The notes under the pieces are model-generated. The model saw only the letters and a program-made list of their open reading frames with translations, had not been told where the DNA came from and searched no databases. From NCBI RefSeq assembly GCF_963082655.1, contig NC_081553.1:225031570-225095569 (forward strand): DNA of 64,000 nucleotides, read 5' to 3'. Within the stretch, counting starts at the first letter, position 1; each line of letters starts with the position of its first letter. This document shows, in pieces, positions 48,021-58,846 of this stretch. The translations under genes were made by a program, and so were the position numbers. This stretch comes from Stomoxys calcitrans (lineage: Eukaryota; Arthropoda; Insecta; Diptera; Muscidae).

Positions 48021-48347
48021 TTGAGAACGGACAGAGATTACTCTTTGCAATCGGCCATAGGATACCTAACACCCTGGATTCTGCTTGATGTACCCTTTCT
48101 AACTCAGTATGAATTATTCTATAACAATCAAATCAGGTACTGTCTATGGTCTCAAGAAATCATATCGATTTATCGGTTTTTAGGGGGACTATATCTGTTT
48201 ATGAACCTATCGGGGTAGAATTCGTAGTAAGTATGGGAGGACCCAAGTGTACTTTATGTAACAAATTTCAGCCAAATATGCCACCAACAAAGGCTTTTGA
48301 ACCTCAAAGAGTCAAATCCGGCGATCGGTTTATATGTGAGCTATATA
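48021..48347 (-). mobile_element. Mini-me-like fragment, second subfamily
   Basis: Units with CAAGAAATCATATCGATTTA, TTTCAGCCAAATATGCC and GATCGGTTTATATGTGAGCT match the second subfamily. The mariner at 48348 is inserted into its AGCTATATA stretch. Confidence 0.55.
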
Positions 48348-49289
48348 TTGGGTTGCCCAAAAAGTAATTGTCGGTAATATAGACGGCGTTGACAAATTTT
48401 TTCAACGGCTTGTGACTCTATAATTGCATTCTTTCTTCTGTCAGTTATCAGCTGTTACTTTTAGCTTGCTTTAGAAAAAAAGTGCGCGAAATTTTGTTTA
48501 CATTTGTTTGTTTGGCGTCAATTTTAATATGGGTACCACATGTATTGAAGGAAATTCATTTAACAAACCGCATCAACGCTTGTGATATGCACCTTAAACG
48601 CAATGAATTCGATCCGTTTTTAAAACGTATCACAACTGGAGGTGAAAAATGGATTGTTTACAACAACGTTAGTCGAAAACGATCATGGTCCAAGCATGGT
48701 GAACCAGCTCAAACCACTTCAAAGGCTGATATCCACCAAAAGAAGGTTATGCTGTCTGTTTGGTGGGATTGGAAGGGTGTGGTATATTTTGAGCTGCTTC
48801 CAAGGAACCAAACGATTAATTCGGATGTTTACTGTCAACAATTGGACAAATTGAATACAGCCATCAAGGAGAAGCGACCAGAATTGGTCAATCGTAAAGG
48901 TGTCATATTCCACCAGGACAACGCTAGACCGCACACATCTTTGGTCACTCGCCAAAAACTGAGTGAGCTTGGCTGGGAACTTTTGATGCATCCACCATAT
49001 AGCCCTGACCTTGCACCATCAGACTACCATGTATATCGATCTTTGCAGACCTCCTTAAATGGTAAAACTTTCGGCAATGATGAGGCTATAAAATCGCACT
49101 TGGTTCAGTTTTTTGCAGATAAAGGCCAGAAGTTCTATAAGCGTGGAACACTAAATTTGCCAGGAAGATGGCAAAAAGTTTATCGAACTAAATGCCAATT
49201 ATATATTTGATTAAAGTTAATTCTAAGTATTATTAAAAATGCATTTACTTTCTTTTAAAAAATCCGCAATCACCTTTTGGGCAACCCAA
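48348..49289 (+). mobile_element. mariner element, internally deleted, parent type of the MITEs
   Basis: 942 bp from TTGGGTTGCCCAAAAAGTAA to its inverted repeat GGGCAACCCAA, flanked by TA. The first 135 bp and last 85 bp match the MITE copies, so it represents the lineage that gave rise to them. Complete mariners are about 1.3 kb. The missing 350 bp or so fits loss of the N-terminal coding region. Confidence 0.95.
48482..49210 (+). pseudogene. mariner transposase, N-terminus deleted and catalytic Asp lost
   Basis: A cut-and-paste transposase of the mariner D,D34D group. The frame has 242 codons against about 345 in the family. Residues 1-16 derive from former leader sequence, and homology begins at WVPHVLKE (17-24), so the helix-turn-helix DNA-binding half is gone. 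Visible motifs are TTGGEKWIVYNN (52 onward), HQDNARPHTS (145 onward) and YSPDLAPSDYHVYRS (173 onward). The second and third catalytic aspartates are D146 and D181, with 34 residues between. The first should be in TGDEKW but is Gly54 (codon GGT at 48641-48643, one transition from GAT). Protein is probably inactive, although the rest is open. Confidence 0.95.
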
Positions 49290-49548
49290 TACATAGATAT
49301 ATGAAAATAGAGCACGTTGTTGATATATTTTCCGGGCTTATTGTTTGGGGGATCACCATAATACCCAAAACACCTCTCAATCGGCCATATATACCGACCA
49401 TGTCAATGTGGAGCTTAAATGACAGGTATTGATACCCATTTTCGGGACCAATTTTCTGGGGGTCCACCCCTGTCCCAAAAACACCCCCCGGGTCAGCAAG
49501 TTAGATATAATACCCAATTTCTAATTACAAGGTAGGTGAAAGGTATTA
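49290..49548 (-). repeat. Repeat family C fragment
   Basis: GTTTGGGGGATCACCATAAT, ATGTCAATGTGGAGCTTAAA and GGGGGTCCACCCCTGTCCCA resemble the family C unit that carries GGGTCACCCCACCCCC. Truncated by MITEs on both sides. Confidence 0.5.
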
Positions 49549-49785
49549 TTGGGTTGCCCAAAAAGTAATTGCGAATTTTTTAAAAGAAAGTAAATGCATT
49601 TTTAATAAAACTTAGAATGAACTTTAATCAAATATACTTTTTTTACACTTTTTTTCTTAAGCAAGCTAAAAGTAATAGCTGATAACTGACAGAAGAAAGA
49701 ATGCAATTACAGAGTCACAAGCTGTAAAAAAATTTGTCAACGCCGACTATATGAAAAATCCGCAATTACTTTTTGGGCAACCCAT
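49549..49785 (-). mobile_element. mariner-derived MITE
   Basis: A full 237-bp copy with TA flanks. The last base of the right end is mutated (CCCAT). Confidence 0.94.
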
Positions 49786-51325
49786 TATATAGTCGGCACA
49801 GGGTATTATATAGTCAGCACACAGTTTAAATAAGCCTCTAAGCTTAACTTGGGATTTTCTAAAGTAAAAGTTTTTAAGTTTCCCTCAAAACTACCTATAC
49901 CTCATCTGCAACATATTGAATAACTTTAAAGGCCCATTTGCATTTCAATCTTTCTAGTCATGCATAAAAACAAAAACCAAACTGGCTGTTATTAGTGGCA
50001 CGTTCCATTTTTATGTTATCTCATAAATTAAAAACTAAGCTGTAATTAATAAGGCTTGGCTAAAATTAATGGCCCTTTAAGAAGATGCTTTTTTTTCTCA
50101 ATAATTAATAGTTTACAAACAGAGCTCTCCCCATTTGGAAACTCCCACATATTTCAACAATTTTTTGTTTGCATAGGACATAACAACTTCTTGTAGTATC
50201 TCTATTTTCCCTGAAGAAAGTTATTGGCCCTTTTTAGGAATATCGAAATATTTCGCAAAGCCTAATGTCCACTTTTTTAATTTATGCAATTTATCTTCAA
50301 TCTCAAATATCAAATTCCCAGCCTTCCCGTTTTTGGGAATTTATGGCCGACGATTTTGTCACCCAACATCGAAAGTGGGTCTGCTTTTCTTCATTGATAT
50401 TAATCTTTACATACCTATTTCCATTTCCTATTGTTGATACTCCAAGCTAAATTATTACAGGTTTCGTTTCGTTTTTTCAATTCTTACTAAGATGTTTTTT
50501 TTTCTTTCTTTTCTTTTGGTTGAATTTTAAAATCAATTCAGACAAATAATTTATATGGAAATTATGTTAATTCCAATGGCTAAGTGAGAACTGACACCTT
50601 GTGGTAGTTGCTGTGTTATTGGCTACACACTATGGTGTGGTGTGGTGTGGTCCAAAGCCATTGCCAGTGATTTAGTTTTGTGGTTAACAATCATTGCCTT
50701 GAGAATGTTAAGGAATGTACGCCTGTTTTTGTCATCTATAACAAGTCTGGGATATATGTATTTTGTATCTCTCTGTAACAACAACAACAACAACAGTGAG
50801 TCTTGCAGTGACAAAAATACCATTAAATACTGCCAACGCAGATTTTTTTTCTAACCCATGGATTGACAGAGAGAGAGAGAGGGAGTGAGGAAGGAAAATC
50901 AAACAAACATTTTTCTTCATTGACAAACTTAACAATAATGAAAGATGAAGAAAAAAATCAACAACAAACTCTTAATCTGACAATGATGGCTGGCGTTGAT
51001 GAGAGTTGGTGTCTTCGATTGTTTGTTTCAAACAAAAGAATATTTACATTTGAAAATCACCCAATATGAGGCGATTTTTTTAATATGGGAGTTTTTTTTT
51101 CTCTTCATCAAAATTAGTTTTATCAATGTGGCATTTGTGGTGTTAAATATGTGGCAGTTCCACTTAACATGCATTATTGTTGTTGATTTCAAGCCATTTT
51201 ATGAAATTCCATATTAAACATTTAGTGCATGTTAATAAGTGGGACATGCATAATTTAAAAGTTTTTGTTTTCTTCTTCTTCTTCTCTTTTTTCTGGTAAT
51301 GGGTGAAGTGTTATGTTTAAGGTTT

Positions 51326-51345
51326 GTGTCTTAAGTCTTTTGTTT
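51326..51345 (+). repeat. Dispersed 20-bp motif
   Basis: Exact GTGTCTTAAGTCTTTTGTTT. Confidence 0.9.
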
Positions 51346-51485
51346 TCCTTCAGCTTGTCTATAAGCTGCGTAATGAGCCTATTTATGATATTTTAAAGAT
51401 CATTCTTGAGACTTAAGAATGTTGAAATGATGTTGAATTTGGATATTTCAATTCGGTAGTTGGTGAGGAGTTTTGTCAAAGGTTT

Positions 51486-51505
51486 GTGTCTTAAGTCTTT
51501 TGATT
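51486..51505 (+). repeat. Dispersed 20-bp motif
   Basis: GTGTCTTAAGTCTTTTGATT, one mismatch. The left flank AAAGGTTT is shared with the copy 160 bp upstream. Confidence 0.88.
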
Positions 51506-51700
51506 TTTTTGTTTCGTCACAGCAACATAAAGCAAAGAATTTGTGATATTTTAATTCAAAATTTTTTGAAAAGAAATCCAATTTAAATAGGTTATATAAA
51601 GTGGGTCAAGCCGATTTTCAACTAATCTTTGTTTTGGTAAAGCGTGTTTTAGTAAGAAAATTGGCCAGGATTAACTAAGGAAACCAAATTGAAAACCAGA

Positions 51701-52139
51701 GAACATACTGGAGGGCAGGTGTGAGACGCCATTGCCAGCAACATAGACGAAGCTCTGGTATTGCCAACTAGTAGGTCATGCTAAATGAATGACTCTAATC
51801 TAGAGGTGAGAAAATAACTGCCTGGCTGAGCGTAAAACAGCCCGAAATCCGTAGGATCACAGGGTGTGGTATCGTAGTTTGTTAACACATGATGTCTAAC
51901 TTTAAACATCGTCCATCAGTTAGCCATTTAAGCAATAACCATCAAATACGAGTCAAGAACGTGGATGAAGAACGCTAAAAGACTAAAAAGTTAGAAGGAC
52001 TACAAAATGGGTCTACGACGATGGGAAGCCTGCTTGCGCTTTACGCTCAGCCACCGTTACTGGAGTTAAAAGTCCCTATACCGTGACTAAATTTTCCTCT
52101 TGAGACTATTCCATTTCCGTTTTTTCCGGGATCCCACCC
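51701..52139. other. Unassigned segment
   Basis: Less AT-rich than its surroundings (CATTGCCAGCAACATAGACG, GATGGGAAGCCTGCTTGCGC). It has no long frame and no recognised motif, and may be a decayed transposon fragment. Confidence 0.3.
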
Positions 52140-52850
52140 GTTGCCTATTTCGCCTAGCCGCCAGGACCTTTGACACAACCTCTCCTAACCTGTAGATATC
52201 AGACGCTGACCAGCAAGCGGCCCAGTATGAGTCAGACCCTCCTGAATTTAGATTCCAATGAATGTAAGTGTACCCCACCCCTTTGTAGAACCTGGAGTTC
52301 TGCTGCTCTTGGTCAGGGGCCGTTTAGTCTTCGCAGTTTACCTTCATATCAGAAGGTTGTTCAGCCATCCGCCTCCTGGTAACCCCGGTAGTTGCCTGAG
52401 CTTAGCCTTGTTTTTCTACGCGTTTGTCTGTCCATCTGTCTGTCTGATGGCCCGTTTTCCGTTGGTCTATTCATGTCTCCTAAGCTGGAGATATCAAACG
52501 CTAACCAGCAAGCCGTCCAATATGGATAAGACGCTCCTGATTTTTATTTTTTTATTCCAATGAATGTGGGTACACCATTCATTCATGTCGCAGAACCCCT
52601 TCTTAGGACCTAGGGTTCTGCTGCTCTTGGTCAGGGGACGCTTATTCTTCGCAGCTAACCCATATCTGAAGGCTTTCAGCCATCCGCCTCCTGCTAACCC
52701 TGGTAGTAGCCAGAGCTTAGCCCAGTTTTTCTGTGCACCTATCTGTCTATCTGTCTGTCTGACCGCCCGTTTTCCTAACCTGGTGATATTAGACGCTGAC
52801 CAGCAAGCCGCTCTTTCTGATGTTTTCAGTTTTATAACTTCGGGATGAAA
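52140..52850. repeat. Tandem repeat with about 300-bp unit
   Basis: At least two and a half units: CCAATGAATGT recurs at about 52255 and 52557, GTTCTGCTGCTCTTGGTCAG at about 52300 and 52614, CAGCCATCCGCCTCCTG at about 52362 and 52679, and GACGCTGACCAGCAAGC at about 52202 and 52793 with a diverged middle copy. The unit contains a CTGTCTGTCTG run. Short frames on both strands (for example 52258-52563, 52494-52904) are repeat translations. Confidence 0.85.
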
Positions 52851-52928
52851 GCAGCTTGTTTCATGCATTTCTAATTTGAATCCATCATGGTGCTTGTTGT
52901 CCATCCGTCTGTCTGTCAGTCTGTTCTC

Positions 52929-53259
52929 CTGTCTGTCTTTCTGTCCATGCGTCTCTTCGTCTATCTATAGGTCCGTCCGTCTTTCTGTCCTTTATTGGTC
53001 CATTTTTCATTCGAATTTAACATGGTACTCTATCGGTCCAGACGGACGGACCGATAAATAGACGGAGAGGCGCATAGGCAGAAAGACAGATAGAAGAACA
53101 GACTGACAGATTTATAGGCAGACAGATGGATGGACAGATAAACACATACAACAACAAGCACCATGTTCAATTCGAATGAAAAATGGTACAATAAAGGACA
53201 GAAAGACGGACGGACCTATAGATAGACGGAGAGACGCATGGACAGAAAGACAGACAGAA
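52929..53259. repeat. Near-perfect inverted repeat, about 100-bp arms
   Basis: The left arm (52929-53026) contains CCATGCGTCTCTTCGTCTAT and ends CATTCGAATTTAACATGGT. The right arm (53160-53259) is its reverse complement, with only a few mismatches over the best 82 bp (52945-53026 against 53160-53241). The spacer itself is a diverged inverted copy of 52870-52995. This is a tandem GTCY-rich repeat in which part of the array has been flipped, so RNA from it would fold into a long hairpin. Confidence 0.9.
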
Positions 53260-53531
53260 AGACAGACGGAGCGACTGTCCTCAAACCGCAATTTTAATCA
53301 GATTTACTTGATATTAGGCACATATGATATATTCGGGACAAGAGACGATGCCTCTGGATATAAGAAGAAATCGGTTCAGATTCTGTTTTAGCTCCCATAA
53401 AGATACATATTCTACGGATTCTACAGATATGACCCAAATTTTCAGCAATAATTGCAATATTGGTTCAGAAATTTTTATAACTCATAAAAGTTCTATTGAA
53501 CATCATACCAATCGGTTCAAATTTAAATATA

Positions 53532-53768
53532 TTGGATTGCCCAAAAAGTAATTGCGGATTTTTTAAAAGAAAGTAAATGCATTTTTAATAAAACTTAGAA
53601 TGAACTTTAATCAAATATACTTTTTTTACACTTTTTTTCTAAAGCAAGCTAAAAGTAACAGCTGATAACTGACAGAAGAAAGAATGCAATTACAGAGTCA
53701 CAAGCTGTGAAAAAATTTGTCAACGCCGACTATATGAAAAATCCGCAATTACTTTTTGGGCAACCCAT
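53532..53768 (-). mobile_element. mariner-derived MITE next to the host gene
   Basis: A full 237-bp copy (ends TTGGATTGCCC and GGGCAACCCAT). Its right edge is about 120 bp from the stop codon of the gene at 53886-55781, so it could lie in or just beyond that gene's 3' UTR. Confidence 0.94.
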
Positions 53769-53846
53769 GAGTATCCTGGGGATTTTTTGAATTCTATTTT
53801 TTAGAAATACTCTAATTTTATAACATTCAATCACATTTTGCCAACA

Positions 53847-53852
53847 TTTATT
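53847..53852 (-). terminator. Candidate poly(A) signal AATAAA
   Basis: The minus strand reads AATAAA 34 bp downstream of the TGA of the 631-codon gene. The position suits a short 3' UTR ending before the MITE at 53768. Hexamers are common in AT-rich DNA, so this is tentative. Confidence 0.45.
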
Positions 53853-53885
53853 TAAATTATCAACAGCCTACCAAACTCATTCCCC

Positions 53886-55781
53886 TCAACCCTCCCCGCA
53901 TCTTTTCGGCTGAAAACTACAACAGCAACCATCGGATTTTGAAAAGACCATACCGCAAGGACTGCATATCACAATGCTGTCGGAGTCATAACCTTTTTCA
54001 CTTAAAATTTCCAAAAATTTCTTTCGTCTAATGGGAAACCTCCTTTTGGCCTTGCGTTTCTTTAAAGACTTCATAAGAGCCTCTTCTTCTACGGTTTCCT
54101 TAATAGGGGGTTCCCCATCATTTTGATCTTCTTTGGAGCCATCTTTGCCATCCAATAAATGGCTTGGCGTCACTTCAGATGTCAAATCTTCAACATTTGA
54201 TTCCTCAGAATCGGTTGTTTTAGCCAGTTTCAAATGTCCATGGGATTTTATTTTCCTCAATTTTGAAGTTCTCTTTATAAGGCGGGATTTGCTGGATTTC
54301 TTTTCTTCTTTAGAGGATTTTTCATGTTCCAATGTTTCTTTTAATGTACTTTCTTCAATTTTTCTGCTAGGCATAAGATCCCAAATGTTGATTTTTTCCC
54401 CTTTGGTGGACATTTTCAATATATCCTCACTGACCACAGGCATTTCGGCTGGCACAACATCAGCTTGATTAAATTTACCTTCAAGGGCTTCTTTCAACAG
54501 CCTATCCAATTCTTTATCCTTATTAAATGTGGATCTACGTTTTCTACGAGTCTCCAATTCACGTAGCTTTCTTTGCCTCTCCTCTTCTTGAGCCTCCTTT
54601 TGTTTTTTCTCCAGTTGGGCTTTTTTTATTTGTCGCTCAGTTTGCAAGTGTTGGCGTATAATTTGTGACTTTGACTTGAGTAAATTGCGAAAATATTTTT
54701 GATCATAGGTTTGGGGCTTATTGGCAAGTTCCTTTTCTTCCTGGAACTCGGCTTCAGGGAAATGTGTGGATGGCCTAGTGGAGCTACGTCGAGACCTTCT
54801 CATAGAATGAAAATCTGGAGGTCCAATATCTGCGGAGGACCAATCTTTTCTCTTCCCATTCGATTTTTTACTTTGTTTGGCGGCTTGGCCTAGTTCTTTT
54901 AATTTTGAAAATTTACAACCTTTGCGCTTAGATGCCATGGTCCCCGCTGGCGCTTTCTCTATGCGTATATCACAGAGCGCTAATTTATCATTTGACTTTG
55001 TGTCAGATGCCTTGTATGAATTTTCTCCAAGGCTACGTAGTTTCTGCTTTGACTTCCCACTCAATAAACTTTGACTGACCTCCTTTAGATGAGACATAGA
55101 CATTTTTTCAGTCAACAAAACTTTTCTAATATCTGTGGCTTTTTTTCTAAACCTTTTATTTGTATCTCTTAAAGCCTCTCGTATCTGATGAAAATGATCA
55201 ATACTGGAACGCAAAGATAAAATATCGCCTTTCAAAAAATCCTTCTTCGCCTTCGTTTTTCTTATTTGACGTCTTATACGTTTCACTGCCGGATGTTCTT
55301 GTTTACCTTTTTCCTTAAATAATTTTCTTCTTTTCCGTTGAGCCTTTAATTCCTTCAGATAAATTTGTCTGTCCTCCTCACTCAATGTGGCCATATATTT
55401 AAGTCTCTGTAGACGTTCTATTCGCAACGCAATTCTTAACTGCCTTTCATTTTGCAAATGTCCAAGTCTTTTGATTTTCATTTCTTCCATTTTCTGTAAT
55501 TTATCTTCGAGCTTTTTCTTTAGGCTTAATTTTTTCTTTAAATTTTTTCGAAATTTTTTAATTTTCTTTAAATAGCGCTTTCTGCGCAAACGAGTTTTTC
55601 GTAATTTGCTTTGAATGCCTTTCAGCTTTTTTAGTTCTTTTAACACCTTACATTCCAATTGCTGACTTTTCTCATAGGCAATTTCCACATTGAGGCGAAA
55701 GATTTTCCGTAGATCTTTTAAATGGCGACGACGTAGCTTTGCAATCGATTTCTTCACATTGTCCAGTTCAGCTTTTGTCAT
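53886..55781 (-). CDS. Unrecognised Lys/Arg-rich coiled-coil protein with Cys-rich tail, 631 aa
   Basis: The only long frame with ordinary protein composition. ATG is at 55779-55781 (context GTAATGA) and TGA at 53886-53888, with no intron needed. Residues 1-250 are dense in Lys, Arg, Leu and Glu with helical, probably coiled-coil character (KKLKGIQSKLRKTRLRRKRY, LSLKKKLEDKLQKMEEMKIK). Residues 280-345 hold basic NLS-like clusters (ASKRKGCKFSK, RRSRRSSTRPS). Residues about 365-440 form a second charged helix (KKAQLEKKQKEAQEEERQRK). The middle is acidic/Ser-rich. The tail, residues 606-628, has six Cys (C606, C609, C619-C621, C628) in a CSPC...CCC...C layout. Charge suggests binding to nucleic acid, chromatin or cytoskeleton. 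An intronless testis-type gene or retrogene is possible. I name no family, and it has no functional neighbours. Confidence 0.85.
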   Translation of the reverse strand: MTKAELDNVKKSIAKLRRRHLKDLRKIFRLNVEIAYEKSQQLECKVLKELKKLKGIQSKLRKTRLRRKRYLKKIKKFRKNLKKKLSLKKKLEDKLQKMEEMKIKRLGHLQNERQLRIALRIERLQRLKYMATLSEEDRQIYLKELKAQRKRRKLFKEKGKQEHPAVKRIRRQIRKTKAKKDFLKGDILSLRSSIDHFHQIREALRDTNKRFRKKATDIRKVLLTEKMSMSHLKEVSQSLLSGKSKQKLRSLGENSYKASDTKSNDKLALCDIRIEKAPAGTMASKRKGCKFSKLKELGQAAKQSKKSNGKRKDWSSADIGPPDFHSMRRSRRSSTRPSTHFPEAEFQEEKELANKPQTYDQKYFRNLLKSKSQIIRQHLQTERQIKKAQLEKKQKEAQEEERQRKLRELETRRKRRSTFNKDKELDRLLKEALEGKFNQADVVPAEMPVVSEDILKMSTKGEKINIWDLMPSRKIEESTLKETLEHEKSSKEEKKSSKSRLIKRTSKLRKIKSHGHLKLAKTTDSEESNVEDLTSEVTPSHLLDGKDGSKEDQNDGEPPIKETVEEEALMKSLKKRKAKRRFPIRRKKFLEILSEKGYDSDSIVICSPCGMVFSKSDGCCCSFQPKRCGEG

Positions 55782-56075
55782 TACGGATAAGGGGCGAATG
55801 GGATTTACAATGGAAGATTTACATCACAAAACGAGAAAAAAAAAAACAAACAAACAAATAGAGACACAAAAAATATAACAAAAGAAAACATCAAGTTTTG
55901 AAAGAATAACATCCTACAAAAATTGACAGTTTTCATAAAACATTGAAAAAAAATTTTATCCAAATAAACAATGCTATAAAAAAAAAAATCCAAAATATAA
56001 ATTCTCGAACCCTGGTAAAAAAAATTACAGAACCTCAATCACTTTTGGCGAAGTAAAAGTGACTGATCAACACAA
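55782..56075. other. AT-rich 5' flank of the coiled-coil gene
   Basis: Upstream of the gene on the minus strand. Very A-rich in plus orientation, with AAACAAACAAACAAATAG near 55845. No clear TATA box or initiator can be told from background. A minus frame at 55805-56038 is AT-driven. Confidence 0.4.
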
Positions 56076-57115
56076 ATGCATCAGATATGTTCAAATGTCA
56101 ATTTATTGAGCATCCCAAGAGTGACGGGGGGAGAAAAAGAGCCATTCGTCGCATCCAGGGTATACTATCTAATAAACAACCGTCACAATTTTTCAAATCA
56201 AACAAATATCATCCGTAGTGCCAAGTCATCTAAGGTTCCCCCATGGAATCTCTGCACTGATGCTGAAGAATCTCGAAGTGAGTATCTGACCAAGGTGCTC
56301 AACCTGTCTCTGAGAATCTTGCAAAGTTCTCAATGTCCGAAAAATGAGCAGAAGAGAGAATCGCAGGAACCGATAACCTTCTCCCATCAGTTGTCAAGAC
56401 AGTAACCCGCCCGATCCTCGTTGGAGTAATGGATTTCGTAATTTGCAAAGCACCACGAATGCTTTGCATGCCACCACTGCATATATTAGCAGTGGTCCTA
56501 ACCAGGTCAAACCCTAAAGTAGAACAGTCCTTGTGGCTCTAGACCTTTCGAAGTCTTACAATATGGTGATACGCGTGAGGACAACGCCAATAAGTTTCTC
56601 AATGTAGACCTAAAACGACGGGTCGCGTATTTACCTGTCTTATGTGGAATTTCGGAATATGAAGTCTAAGCCCCGTAGGGTATAACAGAGAATACCCCTG
56701 GTGGGTTGGTATATCTGCCACCATTTAACCTCTACCTCTCCCATATCTAGATACAAAGGACATTCATCGGTACTTGGACAGTTTGAGATTCTCTGAAGGA
56801 TTCTTTTCACTGGTGCTAAGTAATCTAGATGTAGCTGACAAAGGTCAAAAACTTGTCTCTGGGCACTCTCAAAGAGAGTGATGAGCTAAGGCGAGTCATA
56901 CAACCCGATTTCCCTTTTAACATCAGTAGTGAAAATATTTGAGGTTGGAGAATTTCCATATGCTGAACATCAACACGGATTTCGTATATTGCATTACACG
57001 AGGACGTATATTGCCGCCAATACTGCATGTATAATCCGTGATTTCAAGCAGGTCATGTCGTGTCATGGCTCTGGACCTATTGAAAAAAGTCTCCACAAAA
57101 AAATATTGTCATGAA
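56076..57115 (+). pseudogene. Jockey-like LINE reverse transcriptase fragments
   Basis: The plus-strand frame 56076-56405 reads NIIRSAKSSKVPPWNLCTDA, EYLTKVLNLSLRILQSSQCP and PITFSHQLSRQ, the counterparts of AKSSKALGPDGI, the following helix and the RPIxLLSxVxK segment of Jockey-type RT. Further on, broken frames correspond to LDLSKAFD-like and SYLxGRQxYVEF-like regions (56530-56700). At 56929 PYAEHQHGFRILHYTRTYIA matches the QHGFRxxHSTxTA motif, out of normal order, so at least two fragments are joined. No intact catalytic block remains. Confidence 0.75.
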
Positions 57116-58535
57116 AAAGTTTCCCTTTACCTAATATCTATAACAAAGTTCTCCACATCGAAAATTCTCCAAAATTTTAAAGACTTCATAATTAAAAAAC
57201 AACTTTGATAATTTCATAATTAAAAAACATCATTGCCTAAATACCCAAATGAAAGATGTACACTAGAAAAAATATAATTGAAAAAGTTTCCTTAAAAAAA
57301 TTTCACCCTGAGAAAGCCTTTTATCAGTAGTGTCCTTTACAAAATTCTCCAAAAATTTAAAGTCTCCCTAACAAAAAAGATCTTGTATGGGGCTATTGTC
57401 AAAAACGTCTCCATAACTTAAAATCTTCATAACCAGAGTTCTCTTTGACAAAAAAGTGTCCATAACAAAAAGTCTCCATAACAAAAAGTCTTCACAAAAA
57501 TAAGTCTCCAAAGAAAAAACTCATTTCAACAAAGGTGTCCTTAACAAACTCATTAATAAAAATTGTCCTTAACAAACATTCTCTCTCAAATTCTACATTA
57601 GAAAAAGTCTCTATGACAAAAAGTCTTCACAACAGAATGTCTCCATAACCCAAAGTCCAACAAACAAAAAGTCTCCATATCAAAACGTCCCCTAACTAAA
57701 AGTCTCCATAAAAAGTAACCATAACTAAATCTTAACAAAACGTTTCCATAAAAAAGCCAGCTTAAATATACAAATAAAAGTCTCTATTCTAAATCTCTCC
57801 AAAGCAAGAAGTTATGACTATTTTGGTCGAGCTGGAAGTTTCTATGAAACTAATCTGATTTAATCGCAAAGGCCGAACTACAAACGTCTCCATAACTAAA
57901 AGTCTCCATAACAAGAAGTCTTCATAACAAAATGTCTCCACAACCAAAAGTCCAACTAGCAAAAAGTCTCGATAGCAAAACGTCTCCTTAATGTCCATTA
58001 CAAAATGTCTCCAAAATTCTGCACAAAAAGTCTCATCAGCTAAATGGCTTCTTAACTAAAAGTCTCCATAACAAAAAGTATACATAACTAAAATCTATCT
58101 CTATCTGAAACAAAACGTCTCCATATAAATGTTTCTAAAACTAAAAGTCTCCCTCACAAAGACCTCCATAACAAAAAATCTCCATAACTTGTTTCGTTTA
58201 AGAAAGCTTGAAAGGCCTCCTTACAAAAAGTTTCCATAACGAAAAGTCTCCATAACAAAACGTCTCCACAGTTAAAGGTTTAACTAACAAAACGTCAATA
58301 CAGCAAAAAGTCTCCATAAAAATTCTCCTTAGCTAAACGAATTCCTAACTAAAAGTCTCTAAAACAAAAAATGTACGTCATTAAAATCTCCATCTGAAAA
58401 TCTCTTTAACAAAACGTCTCCGTATAAAAAATATTTCTAAAACTAAAAGTCTTCCTTACAAAAGGACTCCATAAAAAGACTCATTAACTAAAATACCCCA
58501 TAACAAAAAGTTTTATCAGCAAATAGTCTGAAAAA

Positions 58536-58718
58536 CTTTCAACGGTGGTTATCCCCTTACTAATGCTGGTTTCATTTATCAGGGATCCTGCCTTGTTAAA
58601 GAGTCTCTCCCAAGTGGTGTCGCTACGCTACACACCGTTTGAATTCGACATAAAAAAGAAAGCGCCTTATCATTGAGCTTAAACTTTAATCGGACTGCAC
58701 TTATTGGTATGAGGGAAA
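58536..58718 (+). mobile_element. tRNA-derived SINE, 5'-truncated, inside the minisatellite
   Basis: Reads TTTCAACGGTGGTTATCCCC, TCTCCCAAGTGGTGTCGCTA, CATAAAAAAGAAAGCGCCTT and GAGCTTAAACTTTAATCGGA, which is the body of the main SINE in sense direction. The tRNA-like head is missing. Confidence 0.8.
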
Positions 58719-58796
58719 TATCCCCTGTTTCCCCTTAACAAAAATTCTCCATAACTTAATGTCTCTACAAAACCTCCACAACAAAAAGAAACCATA

Positions 58797-58846
58797 ACAA
58801 ATGCAAATGTGCCCATGAACATTTCATTAAGGAACACGGGCAAACT
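58797..58846 (-). mobile_element. SINE tail fragment
   Basis: CAAATGCAAATGTGCCCATG and AAGGAACACGGGCAAACT are the complement of the SINE 3' tail. It faces the copy at 58536 across about 80 bp of minisatellite. Confidence 0.75.

Larger units (their letters stand above)
49786..51700. other. AT-rich unique DNA with paired 20-bp motifs
   Basis: No gene is supported. TATATAGTCGGCACAGGG is partly repeated just right of the MITE (49788-49820). An AG microsatellite lies at 50868-50882. Two plus copies of the dispersed motif are at 51326-51345 (exact) and 51486-51505 (one mismatch), 160 bp apart, both preceded by AAGGTTT. Confidence 0.5.
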
